Positions 1 to 6,036 of a stretch of DNA of 41,441 nt are shown piece after piece. A program made the translations under genes and the position numbers. Source of the stretch: Treponema sp. (GTDB taxonomy: Bacteria; Spirochaetota; Spirochaetia; Treponematales; Treponemataceae). A model generated the notes under the pieces. That model made no database searches and was not told the origin of the DNA. It saw only the letters and a program-made list of their open reading frames with translations. Every line of letters starts with the position of its first letter. Position 1 is the stretch's first letter. Location: the NCBI GenBank assembly GCA_012520945.1, contig JAAYNH010000052.1, positions 1 to 41,441 on the forward strand, given 5' to 3'.

Positions 1-107
1 CAGCTTTCCATACGAGCGTTATCGTAGAACTTATCAGTACCGCTCATGCTTTGAATTGCAGTGAAAGTATCGTTTACCACAAGCTGTTATCAATTCTCAA
101 TTACTAA
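1..107 (+). other. C-terminal tail of an unrecognised gene (left edge)
   Basis: A frame open from the window edge runs 34 codons and ends in TAA at 105-107. Its last residues contain the string SVIVELISTAHALN, which loosely recalls the C-terminal helix of IS66-type transposases, but the match is too short to name. The base composition is visibly less AT-rich than in the downstream genes (codons TTC, ATC, TAC, AAG), so it may be foreign or highly expressed. A competing minus-strand frame is also open across 1-86, so even the strand is uncertain. Confidence 0.3.
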
Positions 108-138
108 CTTTTATATCCACAGGACTAATTAAACTCTA

Positions 139-185
139 TTTAAAAAAAAACACTTCTGAAGCTTCCTTTTTTAAAAAAAACACTT
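139..185. repeat. Short direct repeat upstream of the TetR promoter
   Basis: The motif TTTAAAAAAAACACTT occurs twice about 30 bases apart, ending at 155 and 185, with the palindrome GAAGCTTC between the copies. The second copy runs directly into the -35 box of the TetR promoter. The A-tract phasing could bend DNA upstream of the promoter, or this may be a small duplication. No function can be assigned. Confidence 0.45.
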
Positions 186-212
186 GACAAATTGAACGTT
201 GTTCAATATACT
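184..212 (+). promoter_or_regulatory. Promoter of the TetR/DUF2141 operon
   Basis: A perfect TTGACA at 184-189 is separated by 17 bp from TATACT at 207-212. The spacer and -10 box lie inside the inverted repeat at 192-225, so bound repressor would block polymerase directly. Confidence 0.85.
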
Positions 213-225
213 GAACAACGTTCAA
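192..225. promoter_or_regulatory. TetR-type operator (perfect 14-bp inverted repeat)
   Basis: The arms TTGAACGTTGTTCA (192-205) and TGAACAACGTTCAA (212-225) are perfect inverted repeats around a 6-bp spacer. Each arm contains a smaller near-palindrome around AACGTT, so two regulator dimers may bind, as in QacR-like sites. The site covers the spacer, -10 and start region of the promoter and ends just before the regulator's ribosome binding site. This is the expected layout of an autorepressed TetR gene. Confidence 0.85.
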
Positions 226-235
226 GGAGTTTAAT

Positions 236-811
236 GTGGAAGTAAAAAACCCTGTTAGAGAAAGCATAATATCAATTACCATTGACCTCATTAATGAATA
301 TGAAGGCGAGCTAGAAAAAATCAATTCTCGCCTCATCGCTCAAAGAGCAGGAGTTTCCTTAGGTCTAATAAACTATCATTTTGGAAGCAAAAAAAAGCTA
401 ATTAATTTAAGCGTAGAGCGAATAATTAACAATATTGTATTACATTTTAAGCCACGCAAAAATAAAAAACCCACATTATCTGAAGTAGCTATTGAAGTCT
501 TTGAGTTTTTATTCTCAAACAAAGCTATCGCAAGAATTTCTATACTAAGCGATATGGAAAACTATCAAGAAAATAGCAACTCGGTATTCAGCCAAAAAGG
601 TTTTTCTCTTTTTATGCCCAAAAATTTAAACAAAAAAGAAAAAGCATTGCTTTCCTTTATACTCTGTTCTGCAATGCAAGTTGCATTTTTGGGTGAAAAA
701 ACAATAAGCGCTGTTTTAGGCTATGACTTAAGTCAAAAAAAAGAAAGAAAAATATTTATTTGCGATCTTATTATGCAATTAACAAAGAAGCCTGAAAGCA
801 GGCAGTTTTAG
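236..811 (+). CDS. TetR/AcrR-family transcriptional regulator
   Basis: A 191-residue regulator with a typical TetR N-terminus. A helix-turn-helix lies at about residues 25-55, with RLIAQRAGVSLGLINYHFGSKKKL as turn and recognition helix (written here only as a landmark). The C-terminal two thirds should form the all-helical ligand pocket, which is divergent and does not reveal the inducer. The start is GTG at 236, 6 bases after AAGGAG (224-229); the ATG at 234 is out of frame and hits a stop after two codons. It leads a three-gene operon and almost certainly represses it through the operator at 192-225. The ligand is inferred to be a small lipophilic or membrane-stress compound only because the downstream genes encode envelope proteins. 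Confidence 0.88.
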   Translation: MEVKNPVRESIISITIDLINEYEGELEKINSRLIAQRAGVSLGLINYHFGSKKKLINLSVERIINNIVLHFKPRKNKKPTLSEVAIEVFEFLFSNKAIARISILSDMENYQENSNSVFSQKGFSLFMPKNLNKKEKALLSFILCSAMQVAFLGEKTISAVLGYDLSQKKERKIFICDLIMQLTKKPESRQF

Positions 812-834
812 ATATAAATTATTAGGAGATTTTT

Positions 835-1473
835 ATGAATAAAAAAGTAGGAATGTATTCCTCAGTAATAACTTTTATTGCTGTTTTTGCCTTTGCAGTT
901 TGTATGTTACTGGAAATATTATTGGACAACAATATAGGTAAAATTGGGAATTATTTTTCAAGTATATTCATTGCGTTCGGTTTTATTCCAATGATGTGTT
1001 CATTTTTCACTTTTGTTGATAATCAAAAAAAATCTTTAGGATTATTAGCTCTATCATTTTCAATTATGTATGGCACAATAGTTATCATTGTTTATTTTAC
1101 ACAATTAACAACAGTAAGATTATCAGAATTATCTAATGAAATGGTTTTCCTATTGGATTATTTGCAATTTGGTCTGTTTTTCAATTATGACTTATTGGGA
1201 TATATGTTTATGGCATTATCAACATTTTTTATGGGAATAATATTAGAAACTAAAAACAAACAAGAAAAATTATTAAAAAGATTATTGTGTATACATGGTA
1301 TATTTGCAATAAGTTGTTTTACAGCGCCAATTTTAGGAGTATTTGGTTCCAGTATGGCAGGAGAAACTATTACAGGAACAATTTTGTTGGAAATTTGGTG
1401 TATATATTTTATGCCAATATGTATATTGTCATATAACTATTTCAAAAATATAAAAGAAGTAGAGTCATACTGA
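835..1473 (+). CDS. Six-helix integral membrane protein of the TetR operon
   Basis: I do not recognise the family of this 212-residue protein. It has about six hydrophobic segments (roughly residues 9-30, 38-61, 67-89, 105-137, 148-172 and 180-203), very short loops and no nucleotide-binding or catalytic motif. It starts at ATG 835 with AGGAG at 824-828, 23 bases after the TetR stop, and the next gene follows 12 bases later, so it should be co-repressed. The topology would suit a DUF998/DUF4386-like small membrane protein or a minimal transporter. Its placement between a TetR regulator and a secreted protein suggests an envelope-stress or efflux role, which is inference. Confidence 0.7.
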   Translation: MNKKVGMYSSVITFIAVFAFAVCMLLEILLDNNIGKIGNYFSSIFIAFGFIPMMCSFFTFVDNQKKSLGLLALSFSIMYGTIVIIVYFTQLTTVRLSELSNEMVFLLDYLQFGLFFNYDLLGYMFMALSTFFMGIILETKNKQEKLLKRLLCIHGIFAISCFTAPILGVFGSSMAGETITGTILLEIWCIYFMPICILSYNYFKNIKEVESY

Positions 1474-1485
1474 AAAGGAGAAGAT

Positions 1486-1905
1486 ATGAAAAAGTATGTG
1501 TTTTTTATTATGGTATTGTTCTTTTGCATAAAAAGTGTTTATGCGGATTCAGTTTTGACAATAAAAATTCAAAATGTAATTGTAAATGATGGAACAATTT
1601 ATGTAAGTGTGTTTTATAGTGAACAGGGGTTTAAAAATAAAAAGGCAGACATGGTTTTTCCAATTGACCCGACAAATAGTATTATTCATCATAAATTAAC
1701 ATTAGCAAAAGGAGAATATGGGATAAGTATTCATCAGGATGTTAATGGAAATGAAGAAATGGATTACGGCTTATTTGGGATACCAAAAGAACCCTATGGA
1801 TTTTCGAATATGAAAGGCAAAGTTCCGCCAAAAAATTTTGATACATTAAAAATAATTATGGATAATTCAAACAAGGAGATAGTAATACCATTTGTAAGTT
1901 TTTAA
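1486..1905 (+). CDS. Secreted DUF2141-family protein
   Basis: A 139-residue protein with a signal peptide (MKKYVFFIMVLFFCIKSVYA, cleavage predicted near residue 20). The body matches the DUF2141 pattern: G-T-I-Y-V-S-V-F-Y near residues 37-45, the KGEYGISIHQDVNGNEEMDYG block near 85-105, and GIPKEPYGFSN near 107-117. DUF2141 proteins are small beta-sandwich envelope or extracellular proteins of unknown function, often described near carotenoid or lipid genes. ATG at 1486 is preceded by AAGGAG at 1475-1480. It is the last gene of the TetR operon; no strong terminator was found in 1906-1960. Confidence 0.85.
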   Translation: MKKYVFFIMVLFFCIKSVYADSVLTIKIQNVIVNDGTIYVSVFYSEQGFKNKKADMVFPIDPTNSIIHHKLTLAKGEYGISIHQDVNGNEEMDYGLFGIPKEPYGFSNMKGKVPPKNFDTLKIIMDNSNKEIVIPFVSF

Positions 1906-1960
1906 CCCAACGGATGCCCCACTTCTTTTCTAGTGCTCTAAATGCAATTCAGGCCTCTTA

Positions 1961-1984
1961 AACATGACAAGCTTTTGTCATGTT
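1961..1984. promoter_or_regulatory. Operator copy 1 (WYL regulator promoter)
   Basis: A perfect 10-bp inverted repeat, AACATGACAA (1961-1970) and TTGTCATGTT (1975-1984), separated by GCTT. A TATAAT box lies at 1992-1997, 7 bases after the repeat. The position 17 bp upstream of that box has no consensus -35, so the repeat occupies the -35 region. A second copy with the same 24-bp length lies before the GyrI-like gene at 3045-3068. Confidence 0.8.
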
Positions 1985-1991
1985 TTTGTGT

Positions 1992-1997
1992 TATAAT
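1992..1997 (+). promoter_or_regulatory. -10 box of the WYL regulator gene
   Basis: A consensus TATAAT lies about 45 bases before the proposed ATT start. No good -35 hexamer lies at 16-18 bp spacing; the inverted repeat takes that place. This fits either an activator-dependent promoter or tight autorepression. Confidence 0.6.
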
Positions 1998-2041
1998 TAA
2001 AGTTCAGAACTACTTTGACAGCATAAAAAAAGGAGCGTAAT

Positions 2042-2977
2042 ATTAAAATCGATCGCCTTCTTTCCATATTAGTACTTCTTCTCAGAAAAAAACGAGTCCA
2101 AGCCAAAGAGCTTGCCAAAAAGTTCGAAGTTTCAACACGCACTATTCTAAGGGATATCGATGCGCTTAACCTTGCTGGTATTCCGATTATTACCTACCAA
2201 GGCATAAATGGTGGCATTGAAATTGCAGAAGGCTATAAACTTGATTCGAATGTACTAAGCACAGAGGAAATGCTTGCAATGATAACTTCTCTTAAAAGCA
2301 TGGCTAATGTAATACCTGAAAGTCAGCATGAAATGTTACTTGAAAAGTTAAAAAGTATTCTCTCAAAAGTGCAACTTGAAAAACTGGAAGAAAAATTCAA
2401 GGAAATGATAATTGACCCTTCTTCATGGTTTGGTTTTAAAAACATAAGCGAAACGTTCCTTAAACTTAAAAATGCAATCAGCAAAAAACAAAAAATAGCC
2501 TTTTCTTATTTGGACAGCGAAGGGCGCGAAACAAAAAGAGAATGCGAACCCTACTTTTTAATCATGAAAGGGCAAGCTTGGTATCTTTTTGCATTTTGCC
2601 TTTTACGAAAAGATTTCCGTTTTTTTAAACTCAGCCGCATATCAGATTTTTTAGTAACAAATTCAATTTTCAAGGCTCGCCCCATCCCAGAAGAAAAAAG
2701 AATCGCAGAACAAAATTGGGAAAGCAATGTAAAAATGATAAAGCTTGAACTTGCATTTGAAAAAAACATGAAAACTCATGTAAACGAGTGGTTTTATGAT
2801 TGCCCACTAAAAGAAATAAACGAAAGGTTTTTTGTTGAAAAAAACTTCCCCGACGAAAAATGGCTTATAGGCTTTATTTTGGGTCTTGGCACAGGAGTAG
2901 AAGTAATAAAACCCCTAAGCCTTAGGCAAAAAATTGTAAAAGAAGCTATGGAAATTGCAAAAAAACATAGTAGTTAA
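2042..2977 (+). CDS. YafY-type HTH/WYL-domain transcriptional regulator with an ATT start
   Basis: The continuous frame encodes 311 residues. Residues 1-60 form an N-terminal winged HTH (KIDRLLSILVLLLRKKRVQA, then AKELAKKFEVSTRTILRDID). The WYL domain begins near residue 144, with the WYL signature at 180-182 and the FFKLSRI strand at 195-200. The first ATG in frame is at 2270 and would delete the whole DNA-binding domain. Family members begin M-K-I-D-R; here the codon at that exact place is ATT (2042-2044), 6 bases after AGGAG (2031-2035), with no ATG, GTG or TTG in the 76 codons before 2270. I therefore propose initiation at ATT; an ATG-to-ATT mutation that weakens expression is the alternative. 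WYL domains sense small ligands or nucleic acid. It probably controls itself and the GyrI-like gene. Confidence 0.8.
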   Translation: MKIDRLLSILVLLLRKKRVQAKELAKKFEVSTRTILRDIDALNLAGIPIITYQGINGGIEIAEGYKLDSNVLSTEEMLAMITSLKSMANVIPESQHEMLLEKLKSILSKVQLEKLEEKFKEMIIDPSSWFGFKNISETFLKLKNAISKKQKIAFSYLDSEGRETKRECEPYFLIMKGQAWYLFAFCLLRKDFRFFKLSRISDFLVTNSIFKARPIPEEKRIAEQNWESNVKMIKLELAFEKNMKTHVNEWFYDCPLKEINERFFVEKNFPDEKWLIGFILGLGTGVEVIKPLSLRQKIVKEAMEIAKKHSS

Positions 2978-3044
2978 TCAAAATAAATATCTGGAGAAAG
3001 TTTTTTCTTCAAGTAGATATAAAAAAAATGTTATATTAAACTTA

Positions 3045-3068
3045 AACATGTCATACACTTGTCATGTT
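3045..3068. promoter_or_regulatory. Operator copy 2 (GyrI-like gene promoter)
   Basis: AACATGTCAT (3045-3054) and TTGTCATGTT (3059-3068) form an inverted repeat matching at 8 of 10 positions around ACAC. Its right arm is identical to that of the site at 1961-1984, and the total length is the same (24 bp). A TATAAT box follows at 3077-3082, 8 bases after the repeat, nearly the same geometry as copy 1. Confidence 0.78.
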
Positions 3069-3076
3069 TTACCCCT

Positions 3077-3082
3077 TATAAT
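3077..3082 (+). promoter_or_regulatory. -10 box of the GyrI-like gene
   Basis: A TATAAT box sits 8 bases after operator copy 2, with no consensus -35 at the normal distance. Transcription should start near 3089, leaving a leader of about 115 bases that holds a hairpin and a 12-codon frame. Confidence 0.6.
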
Positions 3083-3092
3083 CTCCTTATAC

Positions 3093-3110
3093 TGCAGAAC
3101 CAAGTCTGCA
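3093..3110 (+). promoter_or_regulatory. Small hairpin at the predicted 5' end of the GyrI-like mRNA
   Basis: TGCAGA (3093-3098) pairs with TCTGCA (3105-3110) across a 6-base loop, within a few bases of the predicted transcription start. It is followed by an A-run rather than a T-run, so it is not a terminator; it may stabilise the mRNA 5' end. Confidence 0.4.
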
Positions 3111-3130
3111 AAAAATCTGAGGAGATTAAT

Positions 3131-3169
3131 ATGAACTACAAAAAAAGAAATGAAAGCTGGAACTTATAA
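3131..3169 (+). CDS. Possible 12-residue leader peptide or gene remnant
   Basis: ATG at 3131 follows a strong ribosome binding site (GAGGAG, 3118-3123) and opens a frame encoding MNYKKRNESWNL before TAA. Removing one A from the A7 run at 3140-3146 would instead give MNYKKEMKAGTYKLPF before a stop, so this may be the decayed start of a lost gene. Its position 35 bases ahead of the GyrI-like gene would also suit translational coupling. No known attenuation motif is seen. Confidence 0.3.
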   Translation: MNYKKRNESWNL

Positions 3170-3203
3170 ATTGCCTTTTTAAAACATATAAAGGAGACAA
3201 AAT

Positions 3204-3833
3204 ATGAAACATGAATGGAAAAAGAACGAGAAACAATTCTATTTACCGAAGAACAAACCTGAATTGATAAGTATCCCCAAATTTAAATATTTCACAATTG
3301 ATGGAAGCGGAAATCCCAATGATGATTTTTTTGCTGAATACATTGGTGTTTTATATTCTTTATCTTATGGAATAAAAATGAGCCCCAAGAAAGGAATTGA
3401 ACCCAAAGGATATTTCGATTATACGGTTTATCCTCTTGAAGGAGTTTGGGACATAAATGATGAAGCCAAGAAATCATTTGACGGGACAATAAATAAAAAC
3501 ACTTTAGTTTTTAAATTAATGATACGACAACCTGACTTTGTTGACAAAGATTTTGCTTTACAAATACTCGAACAGACTAAAAAGAAAAAGCCACATGTTT
3601 TATTAGAACAAGTCAGATTTGAAGAAATAATAGAAGGCGATTGTATTCAAATGCTGCATTTAGGCAGTTATGACAATGAACCTGAAAGTTTTAAAGTCAT
3701 GGAAAGTTTTGCTGAACAAGAAAAATTTAGTCGAAAATCAAAAACTCACCGAGAAATCTATCTTAGCGACGCAAGAAAGGTTTCCCCAGATAAATTGAAG
3801 ACTGTTTTGAGATTTAGTGTTGAGAAAAAATAA
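3204..3833 (+). CDS. GyrI-like small-molecule-binding protein
   Basis: A 209-residue protein of the GyrI-like (SHS2-fold, COG4832-type) group. The opening pattern is typical: LPKNKPELISIPKFKYFTID followed by G-x-G-N-P-N, the segment YTVYPLEGVWD at about residues 74-84, VLLEQVRFEEI near 131-142, and the closing HREIYLSDARKVSPDKLKTVLR block. Some relatives act as cyclopropanoid cyclopropyl hydrolases that detoxify DNA alkylators; others bind gyrase or drugs. ATG at 3204 follows AAAGGAG (3191-3197). It is transcribed alone, downstream of the WYL regulator gene, from a promoter with nearly the same operator. I infer it is the target of that regulator. A terminator follows at 3913-3949. Confidence 0.83.
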   Translation: MKHEWKKNEKQFYLPKNKPELISIPKFKYFTIDGSGNPNDDFFAEYIGVLYSLSYGIKMSPKKGIEPKGYFDYTVYPLEGVWDINDEAKKSFDGTINKNTLVFKLMIRQPDFVDKDFALQILEQTKKKKPHVLLEQVRFEEIIEGDCIQMLHLGSYDNEPESFKVMESFAEQEKFSRKSKTHREIYLSDARKVSPDKLKTVLRFSVEKK

Positions 3834-3849
3834 TATAATCAAATCATTA

Positions 3850-3894
3850 TGGATTTACCAAAGACAAAAGAAGAATTATATGGTACATATTAAA
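3850..3894 (+). other. 14-codon open frame of doubtful meaning
   Basis: An ATG opens MDLPKTKEELYGTY before TAA, between the GyrI-like gene and its terminator. No ribosome binding site is visible. It looks like the start of a helical protein and could be a remnant; I do not call it a gene. Confidence 0.15.
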
Positions 3895-3912
3895 TTAAAT
3901 AGGCTAAATAAT

Positions 3913-3949
3913 AAAAAACCTGTACATATCTTACTAACACGGGTTTTTT
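3913..3949 (+). terminator. Intrinsic terminator after the GyrI-like gene
   Basis: An 11-bp stem (AAAAAACCTGT at 3913-3923 with ACGGGTTTTTT at 3939-3949, one G-U pair) closes a 15-base loop; its 3' arm is the T-run. The A-rich 5' arm means it could also work on the minus strand. Confidence 0.65.
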
Positions 3950-4004
3950 AAAATGTAATTTCATCTGGAATTTTGACAGCCAACAGGGAATATGGTATTA
4001 TTAG

Positions 4005-4832
4005 AATAAGTCTTTGCACTGCATGGTGCATGTAAACCCCGTTGGTGACACTGAGTTTAAAAATTCATATATGGTTTTACAAAATCAAAACCTTGGTGAA
4101 GAAATTCGTGCCGGTTATGCAGGAAATAATGCTATTAATGTTTATATAGGAGTAAATAATTCTTTTATACGCATTAGTGATGTTGAAATAGAGCTTTTAC
4201 AAACAGCCGTTCCTGTTGACAATTACTCATGGAATGGTTATAAAACTACAATCAAAGTAGGAGATAAAATATTTGTCAATCCTGTATTTCTTCCTGCAAA
4301 TGCAACAGATACAAGTGTTAAAACATGGGCATCATACAATACATCGATTGTTACCGTTGATTCATATGGCGTTATCACAGGTGTAGCACCAGGAACCACC
4401 GGTATTTATTTCCACTCCAACAGTAATAATAAGTATGGTAGTTTTGATGTTACTGTTGAGCCTGTTGCAGGTGGTTCCGATATTGTTCACAATTTTACAA
4501 CATCGGGAATAACAAGTGATTTTTTCACAATTGTTGGAAATACTGCAACTAATAAAGGTTCTGTTACATATGACAATTTAACATTAACAACGTGTCTGAA
4601 AATGGAAACAGCTACAAAAATTAGTTTTTCAATTACTGAAAATAAAACTTTAATATTAGTTTTAGGTGCTGTAGTAAACGGAACAAATGAGGGTGCTAAC
4701 AAAAATGTTAAGATTAACGATACAAATTATAAATCCAATGCAGATGGAATTATTACTTTAGATTTAACTTCAGGTAATTATGAAATCAAAAAACAAGACG
4801 TTGCAAATCTGTTCTATATTAAGTTACAATAA
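4005..4832 (+). pseudogene. 5'-truncated exoprotein fragment with an Ig-like (BIG2) domain
   Basis: An open frame starts after a TAG at 4002-4004 and codes for about 270 residues. The only early start is TTG at 4014, without a ribosome binding site, and there is no signal peptide. After an N-terminal stretch of unknown fold comes a bacterial Ig-like group-2 domain (about residues 68-148: KVGDKIFVNPVFLP, then TWASYNTSIVTVDSYGVITG and VAPGTTGIYF), then a beta-rich C-terminal domain (about 155-272) like the terminal module of secreted pectate lyases. Such a protein should be exported, so I read this as the 3' part of a larger gene that lost its 5' end. A short frame in another phase at 3952-4029 may be more of the remnant. 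An intact cytosolic protein is unlikely. Confidence 0.6.
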
Positions 4833-4858
4833 CATATGAACAATTAACGTCTAAATAC

Positions 4859-4887
4859 TTGCATAAGTGTTATTTTTTCGCTATAAT
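4859..4887 (+). promoter_or_regulatory. Promoter of the rpsP operon
   Basis: TTGCAT (4859-4864), 17-bp spacer, TATAAT (4882-4887). A second TATAAT at 4908-4913 lacks a -35 partner. The leader of about 53 bases ends in TGGAGGAA. Confidence 0.7.
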
Positions 4888-4946
4888 AAAATATTATATT
4901 ATTAGGCTATAATGCAATTTATTATAATTTTATGGAGGAATCTAAC

Positions 4947-5192
4947 GTGGTTAGAATCAGGCTAAAGAAGTTTGGAACAAAAAAGCGTCCTTATTACCGC
5001 ATAGTTGTTCAAGACTCACGCAAACCTCGCGATGGAACATGCATCGAAGAATTGGGAATTTATCACCCAATTGAGGTTGAAGAAAATCAAATTTCTTTTG
5101 ATGAAGAAAGAGCAAAATACTGGATCGGTGTTGGTGCACAACCGTCAGATACAGTTCGCAAGTTGTTCAACAAGAAAAACTTTACAATTTAA
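4947..5192 (+). CDS. rpsP: 30S ribosomal protein S16
   Basis: An 81-residue bS16, a primary assembly protein of the small subunit. The N-terminus VRIRLKKFGTKKRPYYRIVV and the EELGIYHPIE segment are diagnostic, and the length matches the family. An upstream in-frame ATG at 4932 would add five residues, but it lies inside the ribosome binding site GGAGGAA (4934-4940). GTG at 4947 gives the normal bS16 start and correct spacing, so I chose it. It is the first gene of a long plus-strand operon of ribosome-maturation genes and sits right after the accessory region, behind its own promoter. Confidence 0.97.
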   Translation: MVRIRLKKFGTKKRPYYRIVVQDSRKPRDGTCIEELGIYHPIEVEENQISFDEERAKYWIGVGAQPSDTVRKLFNKKNFTI

Positions 5193-5214
5193 TTTTGCTT
5201 GGGAGTTTTTGGTA

Positions 5215-5448
5215 ATGGAAAAGGACCTAATTGAATATATTGCAAAATCCTTGGTCGATGATCCTAGTGCTGTTGAAGTAAATGAAACAGAGAGTGAACG
5301 CTCAACTGTAATTGAATTGCGCGTCGGTCCCGGTGACATCGGTAAAGTAATCGGTAAGCACGGTCGAATCGCAAAGGCTTTGCGCACAGTATTAAGTGCA
5401 TCTGCTAGCAAATCAGGTCAGCACTATACCTTGGAAATTTTAGACTAG
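5215..5448 (+). CDS. khpA: KH-domain RNA-binding protein (KhpA/YlqC type)
   Basis: A 77-residue protein that is essentially one KH domain, with the GxxG-type signature GDIGKVIGKHGR at residues 40-51. This family, encoded next to rpsP in Firmicutes and spirochaetes, binds RNA and in some bacteria pairs with KhpB to influence cell division and translation. The start is ATG 5215 with GGGAG (5201-5205) upstream; a longer reading from 5005 overlaps rpsP and has no homologous sequence. It lies 22 bases after rpsP and 7 bases before rimM, so it is tightly co-transcribed. Confidence 0.93.
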   Translation: MEKDLIEYIAKSLVDDPSAVEVNETESERSTVIELRVGPGDIGKVIGKHGRIAKALRTVLSASASKSGQHYTLEILD

Positions 5449-5455
5449 GCAATTG

Positions 5456-6034
5456 ATGGAACAACTGGTTGTTGGATTTGTCCGTGGCTCACATGGGCTT
5501 ACGGGTAACTTTAAAGTAGAAAGCACATCCGGTGAATACGAACATTTTTTTAAAATGACGGAAGTGACTTTGAGAAAAAACGGTAGTGAACAACTTTTCA
5601 AAGTTGAGTCAGTAAAAGGTTCCGTGAATAATCTCTTAATGAAATTAACAGGAATTGATACAGCTGAAAAAGCTAAATCTTTTTCGGGTTTTGAAATTCT
5701 TGTGTCGCGAGACAAAGCTTGTCCTTGTCGTGAGGGTGAGTATTATGTCGAAGATCTAAAGAAATGCACAGTAGTTTATTGTGCAAAAAATGGTGACGGA
5801 CTGGCAAAAACATTTGCACCGGGAGAAGTTATTTCAATCGGGAAAATCACAGACGTATTGGAAGGCGGAGCTAATGATTTGTTTGAAATCCTTATCTCCG
5901 AAGGCGTGGCTACCCTGCTCCACCGTACAGATAAAGAACGAAAAGTTTTGGTTCCATTCCACAAGGAGTTTATCGGTACGGTTGACATTCAAAATAGGGC
6001 TATCCACCTGAAGCACCTCTGGATTTTAGAATAA
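5456..6034 (+). CDS. rimM: Ribosome maturation factor RimM
   Basis: A 192-residue 16S rRNA processing factor that binds S19 and helps fold the 30S head. The N-terminal RimM domain begins EQLVVGFVRGSHGLTGNFKVES (landmark residues 2-20), and the PRC-barrel half is shown by EGEYYVEDLKKC near residue 91 and VLVPFHKEFIGTVDI near 165. The family is usually about 170 residues; the extra length is an insertion near 103-118 (AKNGDGLAKTFAPG). ATG 5456 is chosen over TTG 5453. The ribosome binding site is poor, so translation probably depends on coupling to the KH gene 7 bases upstream. Confidence 0.95.
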   Translation: MEQLVVGFVRGSHGLTGNFKVESTSGEYEHFFKMTEVTLRKNGSEQLFKVESVKGSVNNLLMKLTGIDTAEKAKSFSGFEILVSRDKACPCREGEYYVEDLKKCTVVYCAKNGDGLAKTFAPGEVISIGKITDVLEGGANDLFEILISEGVATLLHRTDKERKVLVPFHKEFIGTVDIQNRAIHLKHLWILE

Positions 6035-6036
6035 TT

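Noticed and set aside
1-86. Minus-strand open frame reading off the left edge
   Set aside because: It is open but begins right after a stop, has only an internal ATG or GTG without a ribosome binding site, and overlaps the plus-strand tail; neither can be proven, and the plus-strand one ends with a sensible stop.
136-336. Minus-strand frame across the TetR promoter
   Set aside because: It covers the operator, promoter and start of the TetR gene in antisense and has no homology-like sequence.
5005-5214. Longer N-terminus for the KH protein
   Set aside because: It lies in the rpsP gene in another frame; the KH family starts at ATG 5215, which has its own ribosome binding site.
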